Assembly (NCBI RefSeq): GCF_014651075.1
Contig: NZ_BMWE01000021.1
Span: 1 to 64,000, forward strand
Direction of reading: 5' to 3'
DNA: 64,000 bases
Source of the DNA: Streptomyces djakartensis
GTDB taxonomy: Bacteria; Actinomycetota; Actinomycetes; Streptomycetales; Streptomycetaceae
Under the pieces are notes generated by a model that had not been told where the DNA came from, ran no database searches, and was given only the letters and a program-made list of their open reading frames with translations. Position numbers and translations under genes: made by a program. Shown piece by piece: positions 49,597-58,537 of the stretch. The stretch's first letter is position 1. Each line of letters opens with the position of its first letter.

Positions 49597-51141
49597 TCAC
49601 TCGGCCTCCGCTGCGGGGGTCTCGGAGTCGGTCGTGTGCCGCGTCTTCGCTGCGGCGGGAGCCGGTGCCGACGGCTCGTCCGGGTCCGCGGCGGGCTCGA
49701 GCGGTTCGAGCTCGTCGGTCCGGAAGTAGTGGAAGCGTCCGTACCAGGTGTGCAGTTCGGACGCCGGATCGTCGTCGAGGGTGACGGCCAGGCGCACGCT
49801 GCCGTCCACGTCGTGGAAGACGGCGGCGACCTCGGCGGTGCGGCCGGCCAGGAACATGTCCTGGGCGTCGGCCCCCCGCGCCCGGGGCCGGAGGCGGACG
49901 CGGCTGCCGCGGCCGAGGGGCACGCCGTCGACGGGCACGGTGTCGGTGGCCGGGGAGAGTTCGTCGTCGGCGCCTTCCCGCCACCAGGCGGGGCGCTCGT
50001 CGGCCGGCGGCGACACCGGGGCGGCCGGTGCCAGGGAACGGACGGCGCCGTGCAGCCGTTCGAAGACCTCCGGCGGCATGGTGTCGACCCGGTCGAGGAT
50101 CGCGGCCGCCCTCGCGTCGGTGGCCCGCGCTTCGCGCTTCTCCTCGTCGGTCAGCAGCATGGTGCGCAGCGTGAGGATCTCGTCGATCTCCGCCGCGTCG
50201 TGCAGGTCGCCGGGGCTCTCGGGGGCCACTTGGGGGTGGTCGGGCAGGATGATCGGTGCGGACAGCAGGACGTGCGCGGCGTCCTCGGCTTCCCCGCCGA
50301 GGACGGGGAAGGTGAACTCGTTGCGGCACTCGCGGGCGGGCCTGCGCAGGTCGGCCGGCGGATCGATCAGCGAGACGAACTCCACGCCGTCACCGCCGAT
50401 CAGAGTGTGGGTGGCGATGAGGGCACAGCGCATGGCCTCCTCACGCGCGGTCCCCGCTCGCGGTGCGGTCCCGGTGTTCCTGGTCCGCACGCGCAGCCGG
50501 CAGAGGTCGCCGGCGAGTCGCTCCGCGGTGACGGTGGTGTCGGCTCGTACCTCGTCGCGGCGGCGCACGATCCGCCCGGCGCCTTCGGGCAGTGGCTCGA
50601 TGTCCACGCCGGCCGCCGCGCCGACGGGGACCGTGTGTCCGCCGTGCAGCAGCTCGTCGAGCGGGACGTCGGTCTCGCACTCCCGGGGCACGGCTTCGTC
50701 GAAGGTGAGATGCGTCGTGCCGTCGCCGGTGCGCAGCGACTCGACGGCATGGTGCCGGCCGTCCGGGCCGGTCTGCTCCACCTGCTTGCGCTGCATCTGC
50801 AGGTAGCGGATGCGCACCCGTACGGACGCGTCGCCGTGCCGCCGGATCCGCAGCAGGCACTCGGTCCGCTGGTACCAGGAGTCGGCGGAGCCGGCCACGC
50901 CCGGGACGACAGGGCCGTCCGACTCCACCCAGTCCCGGGGGAACAGCACCCCGAACTGCCACCGGACGCGGTTCTTCGCGGACGACCGGCGGTAGGGGTA
51001 GAGGAGGTAACCCTCGTAGAGGACGGCGTCGGCGACGGCACTCACCTGCTGGAAGGGGTCGGGTGACCGGTCGTGCGGGGGTTCCGCTTCGCCTCTGGGG
51101 ACAGCACACGCCACGCCGCCCTCGGCCAGTCCACCCGCCAT
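49597..51141 (-). CDS. Uncharacterised 514-aa protein heading the hydrogenase operon
   Basis: No family is recognised with certainty. The N-terminal part (about residues 30-380) looks folded: QVSAVADAVLYEGYLLYPYR, SSAKNRVRWQFGVLFPRDWV, YQRTECLLRIRR and EEAMRCALIATHTLIGGDGV. A C-terminal beta domain (about 425-480, RGSRVRLRPRARGADAQDMF, HDVDGSVRLAVTLDD, GRFHYFRTDEL) resembles a small SH3/KOW-like barrel, and the last 35 residues are disordered. There are few Cys and no membrane helices. ATG 51141 with GGAGG upstream is clear. The 2-bp gap to hhyS ties it to hydrogenase production or use. Large unknown proteins are recalled from other actinobacterial hydrogenase operons. Confidence 0.75.
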   Translation of the reverse strand: MAGGLAEGGVACAVPRGEAEPPHDRSPDPFQQVSAVADAVLYEGYLLYPYRRSSAKNRVRWQFGVLFPRDWVESDGPVVPGVAGSADSWYQRTECLLRIRRHGDASVRVRIRYLQMQRKQVEQTGPDGRHHAVESLRTGDGTTHLTFDEAVPRECETDVPLDELLHGGHTVPVGAAAGVDIEPLPEGAGRIVRRRDEVRADTTVTAERLAGDLCRLRVRTRNTGTAPRAGTAREEAMRCALIATHTLIGGDGVEFVSLIDPPADLRRPARECRNEFTFPVLGGEAEDAAHVLLSAPIILPDHPQVAPESPGDLHDAAEIDEILTLRTMLLTDEEKREARATDARAAAILDRVDTMPPEVFERLHGAVRSLAPAAPVSPPADERPAWWREGADDELSPATDTVPVDGVPLGRGSRVRLRPRARGADAQDMFLAGRTAEVAAVFHDVDGSVRLAVTLDDDPASELHTWYGRFHYFRTDELEPLEPAADPDEPSAPAPAAAKTRHTTDSETPAAEAE

Positions 51142-51342
51142 CGCGCCTCCTCGTCCAGGTGTGCAAGCACATCCCTTCCACCAAGGTCACACCGCTCACC
51201 CACCGTCGCCTCCTGCGGCGCAGCGTCATTGGGCCGTTCGGGGCCGAAGGGGTTGGGGGACGACGGAGCAGAGCCCCTCGGGCGCTTCCGGATGGCACAG
51301 GTCACCCGCACGAACGGACCGGCGAAGGGAACACGTCACACC
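51142..51342. promoter_or_regulatory. Divergent control region of the hydrogenase operon and malic enzyme gene
   Basis: The 201-bp gap contains the near-palindrome TGTGC-AA-GCACA at 51160-51171, 19 bp before the hydrogenase operon ATG on the minus strand, where a bound regulator would block transcription or translation. It resembles CRP/FNR-type half sites but the spacing is unusual. No strong sigma-70 promoter was found by eye. Confidence 0.35.
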
Positions 51343-53022
51343 ATGGACCAGCCGACGTACCACCGCCCCCGCACGAGCACGAGCCCCGCCGTCACGATCC
51401 TGGCCGACCCGCTGGCCAACAAGGGCACCGCCTTCAGCCGTCAGGAGCGTGCCGAGCTCGGTCTCGACGGGCTGCTGCCGCCCGCCGTGGAGACCCTGGA
51501 CGAGCAGGTCGCCCGCGCCTACGAGGCCTTCCGCGGCTACGACAAGCCCCTCAACCGGCACATCTACCTGCGCCAGCTGCAGGACACGAACGAGGTGCTC
51601 TTCTACCGTCTGGTCACCGAGTACCTGGAGGAGTTGCTGCCGGTCGTCTACACGCCGACGGTGGGCGAGGCGTGCCGGCGTTTCAGTGAGATCTACCGGC
51701 GGCCGCGGGGGCTGTTCCTGACGTGGGAGGACCGGCACCGGTTCCGGGACATCCTGCGCAACCGCCCGCACGGGCGCCGGGACGTGGACGTCGTCGTCGT
51801 GACGGACGGACAGCGCATCCTCGGCCTCGGCGACCAGGGCGTCGGCGGCATGGGCATCCCCATCGGCAAGCTGAGCCTCTACACGGCGATCGGCGGCATC
51901 CACCCCGCCCGCACCCTGCCGATCCTGCTGGACGTCGGAACGGACAACGAGGAGCTGCTCGGCAACCCGCGCTATCTGGGCCGGCGTGAGCGCAGGCTGA
52001 CCGGTGCCGAGTACGACGAGATGATCGAGGCCTTCGTGTCGGCGGTCGAGGCGGAGCTGCCCGGCACGCTGCTGCAGTGGGAGGACTTCGCCACCGCCCA
52101 CGCCCAGCCGATCCTCGCCCGCTACCGGGACCGGCTGCTCACCTTCAACGACGACATCCAGGGCACCGCGGCCGTCACGCTCGGTGCCCTGTCCACCGCG
52201 GCCGACGTGGCCGGCACCCCGCTGCCCGAGCAGCGCCTGGTGATCCTGGGCGCGGGGTCGGCCGCCATCGGTGTCGCCGAGATGATCCGTACGGCCATGA
52301 TCGACGAGGGTCTGCCGGAGGACGAGGCGACGGCACGGTTCTGGATCGTCGACGTGGACGGCCTGCTGGTGCGCTCACGCGGCGAACTGACGCCGCAGCA
52401 GCGGAGGTTCGCGCGCGACGACAGCGAGGTGGCCGACTGGGACGGCACCGGCCTCGCGGAGGTGGTGCGCCGTGTCGGGCCGACGGCGCTGATCGGGCTG
52501 TCGACGGCTCACGGGGCGTTCACCGAGGAGATCGTGCGGCAGATGGCCTCCACCTGCGAACGGCCCGTCGTCTTCCCGCTCTCCAACCCCACCTCCCACT
52601 CCGAGGCCGAGCCCGCGGACCTCACCCGCTGGACCGACGGCCGGGCGCTGATCGCCACCGGCTCACCCTTCCCTCCGCTGACGGTGGACGGGCGCGAGGT
52701 GCCGGTGGCGCAGTCGAACAACGTGTACGTCTTCCCGGCCATGGGGCTCGCGGTGACGGCGAGCCGCGCCACGCGGGTCACCGACCGCATGCTGGTGGCC
52801 GCCGCCCGTGCCGTCGCGCAGTGCGCGGTACGGGCGGCCGACGGCGACGACGGCCCGGTGCCGCTGCTGCCGCCGCTCGCCGGGATGCGGGATGCCGCCC
52901 GGGAGATCGCGCTGGCCGCGGCCCTCGCCGCGGTCGAGGACGAGGTCGCCCCGCGGGCCACGGAGGAGCAGCTGCGGGAGGCGATCGCGAAGGCCCAGTG
53001 GACACCCCGTTACGAGGAGTAA
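51343..53022 (+). CDS. NAD-dependent malic enzyme (MaeA/SfcA type)
   Basis: A 559-aa enzyme decarboxylating malate to pyruvate with reduction of NAD. It has PLANKGTAFSRQERAELGLD, LLPVVYTPTVGEACRRFSEI (substrate Tyr), VVTDGQRILGLGDQGVGGMG, IPIGKLSLYTAIGGI, FNDDIQGTAAVTLGAL (metal Asp), LGAGSAAIGVAEMI (dinucleotide site) and FPLSNPTSHSEAEPAD. This is the long eukaryote-like form. ATG 51343 is preceded by GAAGGGA at a suitable distance; the open frame upstream is non-coding. It is divergent from the hydrogenase operon. Confidence 0.92.
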   Translation: MDQPTYHRPRTSTSPAVTILADPLANKGTAFSRQERAELGLDGLLPPAVETLDEQVARAYEAFRGYDKPLNRHIYLRQLQDTNEVLFYRLVTEYLEELLPVVYTPTVGEACRRFSEIYRRPRGLFLTWEDRHRFRDILRNRPHGRRDVDVVVVTDGQRILGLGDQGVGGMGIPIGKLSLYTAIGGIHPARTLPILLDVGTDNEELLGNPRYLGRRERRLTGAEYDEMIEAFVSAVEAELPGTLLQWEDFATAHAQPILARYRDRLLTFNDDIQGTAAVTLGALSTAADVAGTPLPEQRLVILGAGSAAIGVAEMIRTAMIDEGLPEDEATARFWIVDVDGLLVRSRGELTPQQRRFARDDSEVADWDGTGLAEVVRRVGPTALIGLSTAHGAFTEEIVRQMASTCERPVVFPLSNPTSHSEAEPADLTRWTDGRALIATGSPFPPLTVDGREVPVAQSNNVYVFPAMGLAVTASRATRVTDRMLVAAARAVAQCAVRAADGDDGPVPLLPPLAGMRDAAREIALAAALAAVEDEVAPRATEEQLREAIAKAQWTPRYEE

Positions 53023-53272
53023 GAGCCTGCTGTCCGCCGGGTCAGCCGTCCGTGGCCGCCGTAAGGGAACGGGGCGCAGGTCGGTCCAGTGGGACTGGCG
53101 GCACGCCCTGCTCAGGGATGTCGCCCGGGTCCTCGGCTGAGCCCCGCGGTGGCGGGCGGCGGCGGGCGGATTCAGTGATCGGCGCGCCACCGGGACGTGG
53201 TCCCCGCGGGGCACCGGTTCCGCCGCCGACCGGCGACGGGACACGGCCCCCGGCGCGGGGCACGGCGGGGTG
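53023..53272. other. Intergenic region after the malic enzyme gene
   Basis: No intact gene or clear terminator is seen. A short plus-frame stretch reading GRRSVQWDWRHALLRDVARV (ending at TGA near 53140) looks protein-like and may be the tail of a lost gene, but it cannot be assigned. Confidence 0.3.
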
Positions 53273-53461
53273 TCACCCCTCCACCGCGTCCTCCGACCGG
53301 ATGTCCGCGAACTCCCACCAGGCGAGCGGCAGCCAGTCCCCGTCGACGAAGCCGTCGACGGATCCGCCGCTGCCGCGTATGGCCACGCGGGTTCCCACCG
53401 GATAGGTGGTGCCGGACAGGCCGCAGACCGGGACGAGCAGTGAGCCTAGACGTCGTGACAA
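53273..53461 (-). CDS. Small hypothetical protein with an SH3-like beta core
   Basis: About 62 aa from a TTG at 53461: MSRRLGSLLVPVCGLSGTTY, PVGTRVAIRGSGGSVDGFVD and GDWLPLAWWEFADI. The glycine turns and alternating hydrophobics suggest a small beta barrel. GGAAGG lies about 9 nt before the TTG. The frame is open to 53515, so a GTG or ATG further upstream is possible. Function is unknown; it is divergent from the formaldehyde dehydrogenase gene. Confidence 0.45.
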   Translation of the reverse strand: MSRRLGSLLVPVCGLSGTTYPVGTRVAIRGSGGSVDGFVDGDWLPLAWWEFADIRSEDAVEG

Positions 53462-53673
53462 GACAGTCGATCCTTCCGAAGAGCACGAACAGGCCGAACA
53501 GGCCCCTAGGTGCAAATCGTCGCATCATGCACCAGTCTGGACTATGAGGCATAACACATAAGAGACCGGCCGAGCTGCGGGCCGGGGCCTTCACCGCGAC
53601 GCATGCAGCGGTTTCCCGGCACTGCCGCTCCAGAGCGTAAGAGATCCATTACGGACAGTGGAGGTGCTCGAGG
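53462..53673. promoter_or_regulatory. Divergent region upstream of the formaldehyde dehydrogenase
   Basis: This stretch is less GC-rich than its surroundings, with TGGACTATGAGGCATAACACATAAG near 53531-53561 (shown in two parts: TGGACTATGAGG and CATAACACATAAG), the likely promoter area for the gene at 53674. A ribosome site GGAGG precedes that ATG. No operator was recognised. Confidence 0.35.
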
Positions 53674-54813
53674 ATGAGGGCCGTTGTGTACAAAGGACCG
53701 TTCGAAGTAGCGATCGAACAGGTCGACAATCCCAGGATCCAGCACCCGAACGACGTGATCGTCCGAGTCACGTCCACCGCGATATGCGGCTCGGACCTGC
53801 ACATGTACGAGGGCCGTACCGCCGCCGAGCCGGGCATCGTGTTCGGCCACGAGAACCTCGGTGTCATCGAGGAGACCGGCGAGGGCGTGACGTCACTCAG
53901 CCGCGGTGACCGGGTGGTCATGCCCTTCAACGTGGCATGCGGCTTCTGCAAGAACTGCACGGCCGGCTTCACGGGATTCTGTTTGACGGTGAACCCGGGG
54001 TTCGCCGGCGGCGCCTACGGCTATGTGGCGATGGGCCCGTTCGTGGGCGGCCAGGCCGAGTACGTACGGGTGCCGTACGCCGACTTCAACTGCCTGAAGT
54101 TGCCGGAGGGCACCGAGAAGGAGACCGATTTCGTCCTGCTCGCCGACATCTTCCCGACCGGCTATCACGGCAATGAACTGGCCGACGTGCGTCCCGGCGA
54201 GAGTGTCGCCGTGTACGGCGGTGGTCCGGTCGGCCTGATGGCGGCCTACTCGGCGATGCTGCGCGGCGCGAGCAAGGTGTTCGTGGTCGACCGGGTGGCG
54301 GAGCGGCTGCAGAAGGCCGAGGAGATCGGCGCCGTGCCGATCAACTTCACCGAGGGCGACGCGGCTCAGCAGATCAAGGAACAGACCGGAGGAGAAGGCA
54401 CGGACAAGGGCATCGACGCCGTCGGCTACCAGGCCGTGGCGCACGGTGAGGACCGCGAGGAGCCGGCGATCGTGCTGAACTCCCTCGTCGAGACGGTCAG
54501 GCCGACGGGTGCCCTCGGCATACCGGGGCTGTACGTCCCGCGCGACCCGGGCGGGCCCGACGAGCAGGCCAAGCAGGGCATGCTGCTGGTCTCCATCGGA
54601 CGCGCCTTCGAGAAGGGGCTGCGGATGGGCACCGGTCAGTGCAACGTCAAGCGCTACAACCGCCAGCTGCGTGACCTGATCATCGAAGGCCGCGCGACGC
54701 CCAGCTTCGTGGTGTCGCACGAGCTGCCCCTCGACCAGGCACCCACGGCGTACGAGAAGTTCGACAAGCGGGTCGAGGGCTACACCAAGGTCGTACTCCA
54801 CCCCCACGAGTGA
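53674..54813 (+). CDS. Zinc-dependent alcohol dehydrogenase, glutathione-independent formaldehyde dehydrogenase type
   Basis: A 379-aa MDR enzyme that oxidises or dismutates formaldehyde or similar aldehydes with NAD. Catalytic zinc ligands are in TAICGSDLHMYEGR and IVFGHENLGV; the structural zinc loop is CGFCKNCTAGFTGFC. The Rossmann site is VAVYGGGPVGLMAAYSAMLR followed by VFVVDRVAERLQKA. GTDKGIDAVGYQAVAHG and the long insertion are typical of the FdhA subgroup. ATG 53674 has GGAGG upstream. It precedes a strong hairpin terminator and is monocistronic. Confidence 0.85.
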   Translation: MRAVVYKGPFEVAIEQVDNPRIQHPNDVIVRVTSTAICGSDLHMYEGRTAAEPGIVFGHENLGVIEETGEGVTSLSRGDRVVMPFNVACGFCKNCTAGFTGFCLTVNPGFAGGAYGYVAMGPFVGGQAEYVRVPYADFNCLKLPEGTEKETDFVLLADIFPTGYHGNELADVRPGESVAVYGGGPVGLMAAYSAMLRGASKVFVVDRVAERLQKAEEIGAVPINFTEGDAAQQIKEQTGGEGTDKGIDAVGYQAVAHGEDREEPAIVLNSLVETVRPTGALGIPGLYVPRDPGGPDEQAKQGMLLVSIGRAFEKGLRMGTGQCNVKRYNRQLRDLIIEGRATPSFVVSHELPLDQAPTAYEKFDKRVEGYTKVVLHPHE

Positions 54814-54840
54814 GGAGAGGACCGCTCCCGAGCACATCCC

Positions 54841-54898
54841 GCATCGCACCGCCCCCTCGCCGCGTCGGTCACGACAACGAGGGGGCCTCGTGCGATGC
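54841..54898. terminator. Long interrupted hairpin after the formaldehyde dehydrogenase
   Basis: GCATCGCAC (54841-54849) and CCCCCTCG (54852-54859) pair with CGAGGGGG (54878-54885) and GTGCGATGC (54890-54898), giving 17 bp of stem with a small internal loop. It lies 28 bp after the stop codon. Confidence 0.75.
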
Positions 54899-55247
54899 GG
54901 ACCGTCACCGCGCCACCGCCCGGCAGTACGCCTCGTCGGTGGCGAGGGAGACGAGGACCCGGTCGGCCGCGGCCAGGAGGGCGGGGCTGCTGGTGATCAC
55001 GACGATCGCCGCGAGGTCGGCCTCCGCCCGCGGCCGGCAGGCGGCGATCGCCGAACTCCCCTGTCCGCTACGGCGGTACGCCCGGCCGCGTCTTCTACCG
55101 CGAGGACGACGGCCCGGACCGGGCCGCGACCACGGCCCTGCCATCACGCGCGTGAGGACGGAGGACGGCCGGGAGTCGGGCGCGACCGAGTACTTCACGT
55201 CCATGGGTGGCTACCTCACCAGCCGTCCGCTTTCGGGTCTGCGCCGC
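54899..55247. other. Gap with probable gene remnants
   Basis: About 350 bp without an intact gene. On the minus strand a frame ending at 54905 reads ADLAAIVVITSSPALLAAAD and RVLVSLATDEAYCRAVAR, which looks like a genuine C-terminus. On the plus strand, in two frames around 55055-55215, one reads PVRYGGTPGRVFYREDDGPD and then RTEDGRESGATEYFTSMGGY. They look like debris of one or two lost genes; neither can be named. Confidence 0.35.
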
Positions 55248-55625
55248 TCACCGGCCCCGGTGGGCGCAGGACCACGCGGACATGCCCTGCAGGGCCGCCA
55301 GGCGCTTGGCCACGGCGATCTGTTCCTTGCGGGTGGCCAGGTCGGCGCGCGGCGCGTACTTGCGTCCACCGGCGGCGACCCAGCTGGACTGGCTGAACTG
55401 CAGGCCCCCGTAGTGGCCGTTGCCGGTGTTGGCCTTCCAGTCGCCGCCGGACTCGCACGCGGCGATGGCGTCCCAGTCGGGCCCTGACTGAGAGGACGGC
55501 AGGGCCTCCGCTCTCGTGGCAACGCCCGCTATCACCACGGCCGCCAGGAGGACGACCGCCGGACTGGCCCTGCGGCGGCGGCAGTCGCGGGCATCGATCG
55601 CTTCAGCGTTCTGTGTCGAGATCAT
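55248..55625 (-). CDS. Secreted resuscitation-promoting-factor-like transglycosylase
   Basis: A 125-aa secreted protein: signal peptide (about residues 1-41, hydrophobic core SPAVVLLAAVVIAGVA, ending AEA) and an Rpf-type lysozyme-like domain (DWDAIAACESGGDWKANTGN, GHYGGLQFSQSSWVAAGG). The catalytic Glu is in ACESGGDW. Rpf enzymes cleave peptidoglycan and help spores or dormant cells resume growth. It has no LysM or other C-terminal domain, so this is a minimal form. The c-di-AMP riboswitch common ahead of rpf genes is not seen here. Confidence 0.9.
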   Translation of the reverse strand: MISTQNAEAIDARDCRRRRASPAVVLLAAVVIAGVATRAEALPSSQSGPDWDAIAACESGGDWKANTGNGHYGGLQFSQSSWVAAGGRKYAPRADLATRKEQIAVAKRLAALQGMSAWSCAHRGR

Positions 55626-55803
55626 AGGTAGACCGTTGCACCGCGCCCGGTGAGCGGCGATTCGAGAACAAGCTGTCCTACGCCAAAAGGCCGCACCGTG
55701 CCCCCCTCCCCGGGCCGGTCAGGTCATCGGACAGGTGCGTTACATTTTGCTCCTCCTTGACCGCGATCATTCACGATCTCTCACGCTACGGAGCAGCCAC
55801 GCC
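55626..55803. promoter_or_regulatory. Divergent region between the Rpf-like gene and the DUF350 gene
   Basis: Contains a possible plus-strand -35 TTGACC near 55757 with an unclear -10, and a ribosome site ACGGAG before ATG 55804. No riboswitch structure is recognised. Confidence 0.3.
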
Positions 55804-56226
55804 ATGAGTGACATCGTCAACGGGCTCGGCAGGGCCACCGCTTACGGCGGACTGGGACTGGTCCTGCTTGTCCTCGGCATCGTCCTGGTCGACGTGCTGA
55901 CGCCCGGCAAGCTCGGCCGGCAGATCTGGGAGCAGCGCAACCGCAACGCCGCCCTGGTGCTCAGCTCCGCGCTGCTCGGTGTCGGTGGCATCGTGTTCAC
56001 GTCCATCTGGACCACCTACGAGGACTTCGGCAAGGGCCTGGTCTCCACCGCGGCGTTCGGGCTGCTCGGTCTGGTGATGATGGCAGTGGCGTTCCTGGTG
56101 GTGGACCTGATCACGCCCGGGCGCCTGGGCGCCGCGCTGGTCGAACCGGAGCCGCACCCCGCGGTCTGGGTGACGGCGTCCTGCAACCTCGCCGTATCGG
56201 CCATCCTTTCGGCTTCCATCGCCTGA
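55804..56226 (+). CDS. DUF350 membrane protein
   Basis: A 140-aa membrane protein with four helices in two repeated halves (LGLVLLVLGIVLVDVLTPGK and LGLVMMAVAFLVVDLITPGR both end in D-(V/L)-(L/I)-TPG-(K/R)-LG). This duplicated pattern is the DUF350 hallmark. Function is unknown; it is often linked to stress responses. Confidence 0.85.
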   Translation: MSDIVNGLGRATAYGGLGLVLLVLGIVLVDVLTPGKLGRQIWEQRNRNAALVLSSALLGVGGIVFTSIWTTYEDFGKGLVSTAAFGLLGLVMMAVAFLVVDLITPGRLGAALVEPEPHPAVWVTASCNLAVSAILSASIA

Positions 56227-56363
56227 GAAGGCCCCCGGCGACTCGGCGGCCGGCCTCAGCGTGCGGGTCCCCGGGAGCCCGCGGCCCGCCGGCCGCGTCC
56301 CGACCTGGCGCCGGTCCGCCTCACGCCGGCCGGTGGGGAGGGACATGCCCCGGTGTCCTCGGC

Positions 56364-57572
56364 TCACGCGACCGGCGTCCCGGCAAGTGCGGCCGCTCGC
56401 GCCAGGGGGTCCTCCCGGAACAGTTCACGCCCGCGCGCGGTGACGCCTTCCCGGTCCGCGCCGTCCATCGACAACCGCTCGACAGCGCGCACCAGGGAGG
56501 TGCCGTCCGGCGCGCCTTCCGAGACGCCGAGCGCCGCCATGTGCCGAACACCGGCCGCGCCGTGCCCGGGGAGGGGACGGTAACCCACCACCGGCAGCCC
56601 GGCGGCGAGAGCCTGTACGGCGGTCTGGCCTGCGGCGTTGTCGACCAGCACGCGGACCGCACTCAGCAGTCCGGGCATGTCGGTGACCCAGTCCAGCACG
56701 AGCACGCCCGGCACCCGGGCCATGCGAAGCCGCAGACGTTCGTTCCTGCCGCAGAGGACGACCGGGAGGAAACCGGCGGCGGCCAGCGACCGCGCGGCCC
56801 CCTCCATCCCTGCCGCGGCTCCCCACGCACCAGCGGACAGCAGGACGGGCGGGCGTCCTGGGGCGTACCGCTCGAAGCGCTGATGCCACGCTGCGGCTCC
56901 GGCAGACGCCGCGAAGAAGTCGGGCGCCACGACCGGGCCGGTCACCTCGGCAGGCGCGGTGACAGCCCGGCGCACCTCCCGTGCCGCCGCATCGCTGAGG
57001 CAGAGATACAGGTCGTTGCCAGGGTGCAGCCACTGCCGGTGGACGGCGAAGTCCAGCAGGAAGACGGCGCTCGGGCAGGGCAGCCTGTTCATGGCTCTCA
57101 GGTGACCGGTCAGCTGCGCGGCGAGATGGAAGACGGGGACGACCACATCGGCGCCGGTTCGCTCCGCGAGTTCGGTCAGGCGGCGGCCGGCAAGCCGTGC
57201 GAGGGGGACGCCGCTGGGCCGGGGTCCCTGGCCGGGGCGCAGGAGCGCCTGGTAGATGCCCGCGTACACCCAGGGAAAGTGCCGTACGGACGACTGGTAG
57301 GAGGCGCGCAACCCGGTCCCGATCCCGTGCGGCAGCAACCGCAGCAGGTCCAGGACCTGGGCGTCGTGGCCTTGCTCCCGGGCGCGGCGGGCGAGTTCCC
57401 GGGCGACCGTGTCGTGGCCGGCTCCCATGCTCGCGCTGACGATCAGCACTCGCCGTGCGTCTCGCCCCGGCGTCAGGTGCCGGCGCGGCACCTGAGGTGG
57501 TGTCTGCACGGTCCATGGGTGTCCTGCCCCCGCTCCGGCAAACGCGCCCACCCGCGTTTGGGAACCGAGCAC
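56364..57572 (-). CDS. MGDG-synthase-like glycosyltransferase (GT28 family)
   Basis: A 402-aa glycosyltransferase. VLIVSASMGAGHDTVARELA is the N-terminal glycolipid-synthase motif (GAGH), HFPWVYAGIYQ follows, and the C-terminal sugar-nucleotide domain includes PVLLSAGAWGAAAGMEGAAR and VRVLVDNAAGQTAVQALAAG. Relatives add galactose or glucose to diacylglycerol or act like MurG. GG near SAGAW is replaced by AW compared with the usual G-G-G-x-G loop. The first 35 residues may be over-called; a GTG or ATG closer to VLIVSASMG is possible. Confidence 0.75.
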   Translation of the reverse strand: MLGSQTRVGAFAGAGAGHPWTVQTPPQVPRRHLTPGRDARRVLIVSASMGAGHDTVARELARRAREQGHDAQVLDLLRLLPHGIGTGLRASYQSSVRHFPWVYAGIYQALLRPGQGPRPSGVPLARLAGRRLTELAERTGADVVVPVFHLAAQLTGHLRAMNRLPCPSAVFLLDFAVHRQWLHPGNDLYLCLSDAAAREVRRAVTAPAEVTGPVVAPDFFAASAGAAAWHQRFERYAPGRPPVLLSAGAWGAAAGMEGAARSLAAAGFLPVVLCGRNERLRLRMARVPGVLVLDWVTDMPGLLSAVRVLVDNAAGQTAVQALAAGLPVVGYRPLPGHGAAGVRHMAALGVSEGAPDGTSLVRAVERLSMDGADREGVTARGRELFREDPLARAAALAGTPVA

Positions 57573-57580
57573 CCGGGATA
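57556..57580 (+). promoter_or_regulatory. Possible SigB-type stress promoter of the SDR operon
   Basis: GTTT (57556-57559), a 15-nt spacer and GGGATA (57575-57580) resemble the Streptomyces SigB/SigH-like consensus GnnT-N14-16-GGGTAT. It lies 100 bp before the SDR start, and its -35 region overlaps the 5' end of the divergent glycosyltransferase gene. Confidence 0.45.
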
Positions 57581-57679
57581 CTCCGGGTTACCCGCCGCTG
57601 TCTTCATGAATAACGGGTAATGCCCGCATATGCCGCATATGCCGGTTCCTGGGCGTTCCCGTCCCCACAGAGGTCAGCC

Positions 57680-58522
57680 ATGTCGCACGTGCCCTACTCC
57701 AAGACCGCAGACGCCCCGTTCACACGGACGCGAGGGCCGTTGCCGCGGCCGTCACCCGGGCCCGCCCATGACCCCGGACGGCCCAGGACGGCACTCGTGA
57801 CCGGTGCGTCCTCCGGTATCGGCGCCGCCGTGGCACGCCGGCTGTCCGCGGAGGGCTGGCGTCTGGTCCTCAACGGACGGGACGCGGCACGGCTCGGCGG
57901 GGTGGCCGAACAGACCGGCGCCTTCTGCTTTCCGGCGGATCTCACCGGGCGCGGTGCCGAGCAGCGACTGACCCGGTTCACCCTGGAGCAGTTCGGGCGA
58001 GTGGACCTGCTGGTGGCGGGCGCCGGCATCGGCTGGGCCGGGGACTTCATCACCATGCCCGCCGACGCGCTCGAGGAGGTCATCGGCACCGATCTCCTGG
58101 CGACGCTGCGTCTCGTCCGGCAGGTGGTGCCGCACATGGTGGAAGCGGGCTGCGGGCGCGTGGTGCTCATCGGGTCTCTGGCGGGGGTCGTGGGCGTGCG
58201 CGGTGAGGCCGTGTACTCGGCGGCCAAGGCGGCCTTGAGCGCGTTCGCCGAGTCCCTGCGGTACGAACTGCGGGGCACGGGTGTCGAGCTCAGTCACGTG
58301 GTGCCGGGGGTGGTCGACACTCCCTTCTTCGAGCGGCGGGGGACCCCGTACCGCAGGTCGCGGCCCCGGCCGGTGCCGCCCGAACGGGTCGCGGAGGCGG
58401 TGTGGTCGGCGGTCTCCCGGGGCCGGAACGAAATCTACGTCCCCGGCTGGCTGCGTCTGCCGGCCCGAGTGCGCGGCGCGGCACCGGGCCTGTTCCGGCG
58501 GCTCGCCACCGCGTTCGGATGA
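57680..58522 (+). CDS. Short-chain dehydrogenase/reductase
   Basis: A 280-aa classical SDR: cofactor motif ALVTGASSGIGAAVARRL (TGxxxGxG), LVAGAGIGWAG, catalytic Ser in VVLIGSLAGVVGV, YxxxK in EAVYSAAKAALSAFAESLRY and VVPGVVDTPFFERRGTPYRR, followed by a basic C-terminal tail. About 35 polar residues precede the fold. The substrate is unknown. It is followed 15 bp later by a DMT protein and a deacetylase, suggesting a stress-induced envelope operon (inference). Confidence 0.82.
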   Translation: MSHVPYSKTADAPFTRTRGPLPRPSPGPAHDPGRPRTALVTGASSGIGAAVARRLSAEGWRLVLNGRDAARLGGVAEQTGAFCFPADLTGRGAEQRLTRFTLEQFGRVDLLVAGAGIGWAGDFITMPADALEEVIGTDLLATLRLVRQVVPHMVEAGCGRVVLIGSLAGVVGVRGEAVYSAAKAALSAFAESLRYELRGTGVELSHVVPGVVDTPFFERRGTPYRRSRPRPVPPERVAEAVWSAVSRGRNEIYVPGWLRLPARVRGAAPGLFRRLATAFG

Positions 58523-58537
58523 ACGGCGGTACGGCGC

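Noticed and set aside
55626..55803. A c-di-AMP (ydaO-type) riboswitch before the Rpf-like gene
   Set aside because: The conserved sequence blocks of that riboswitch are not present.
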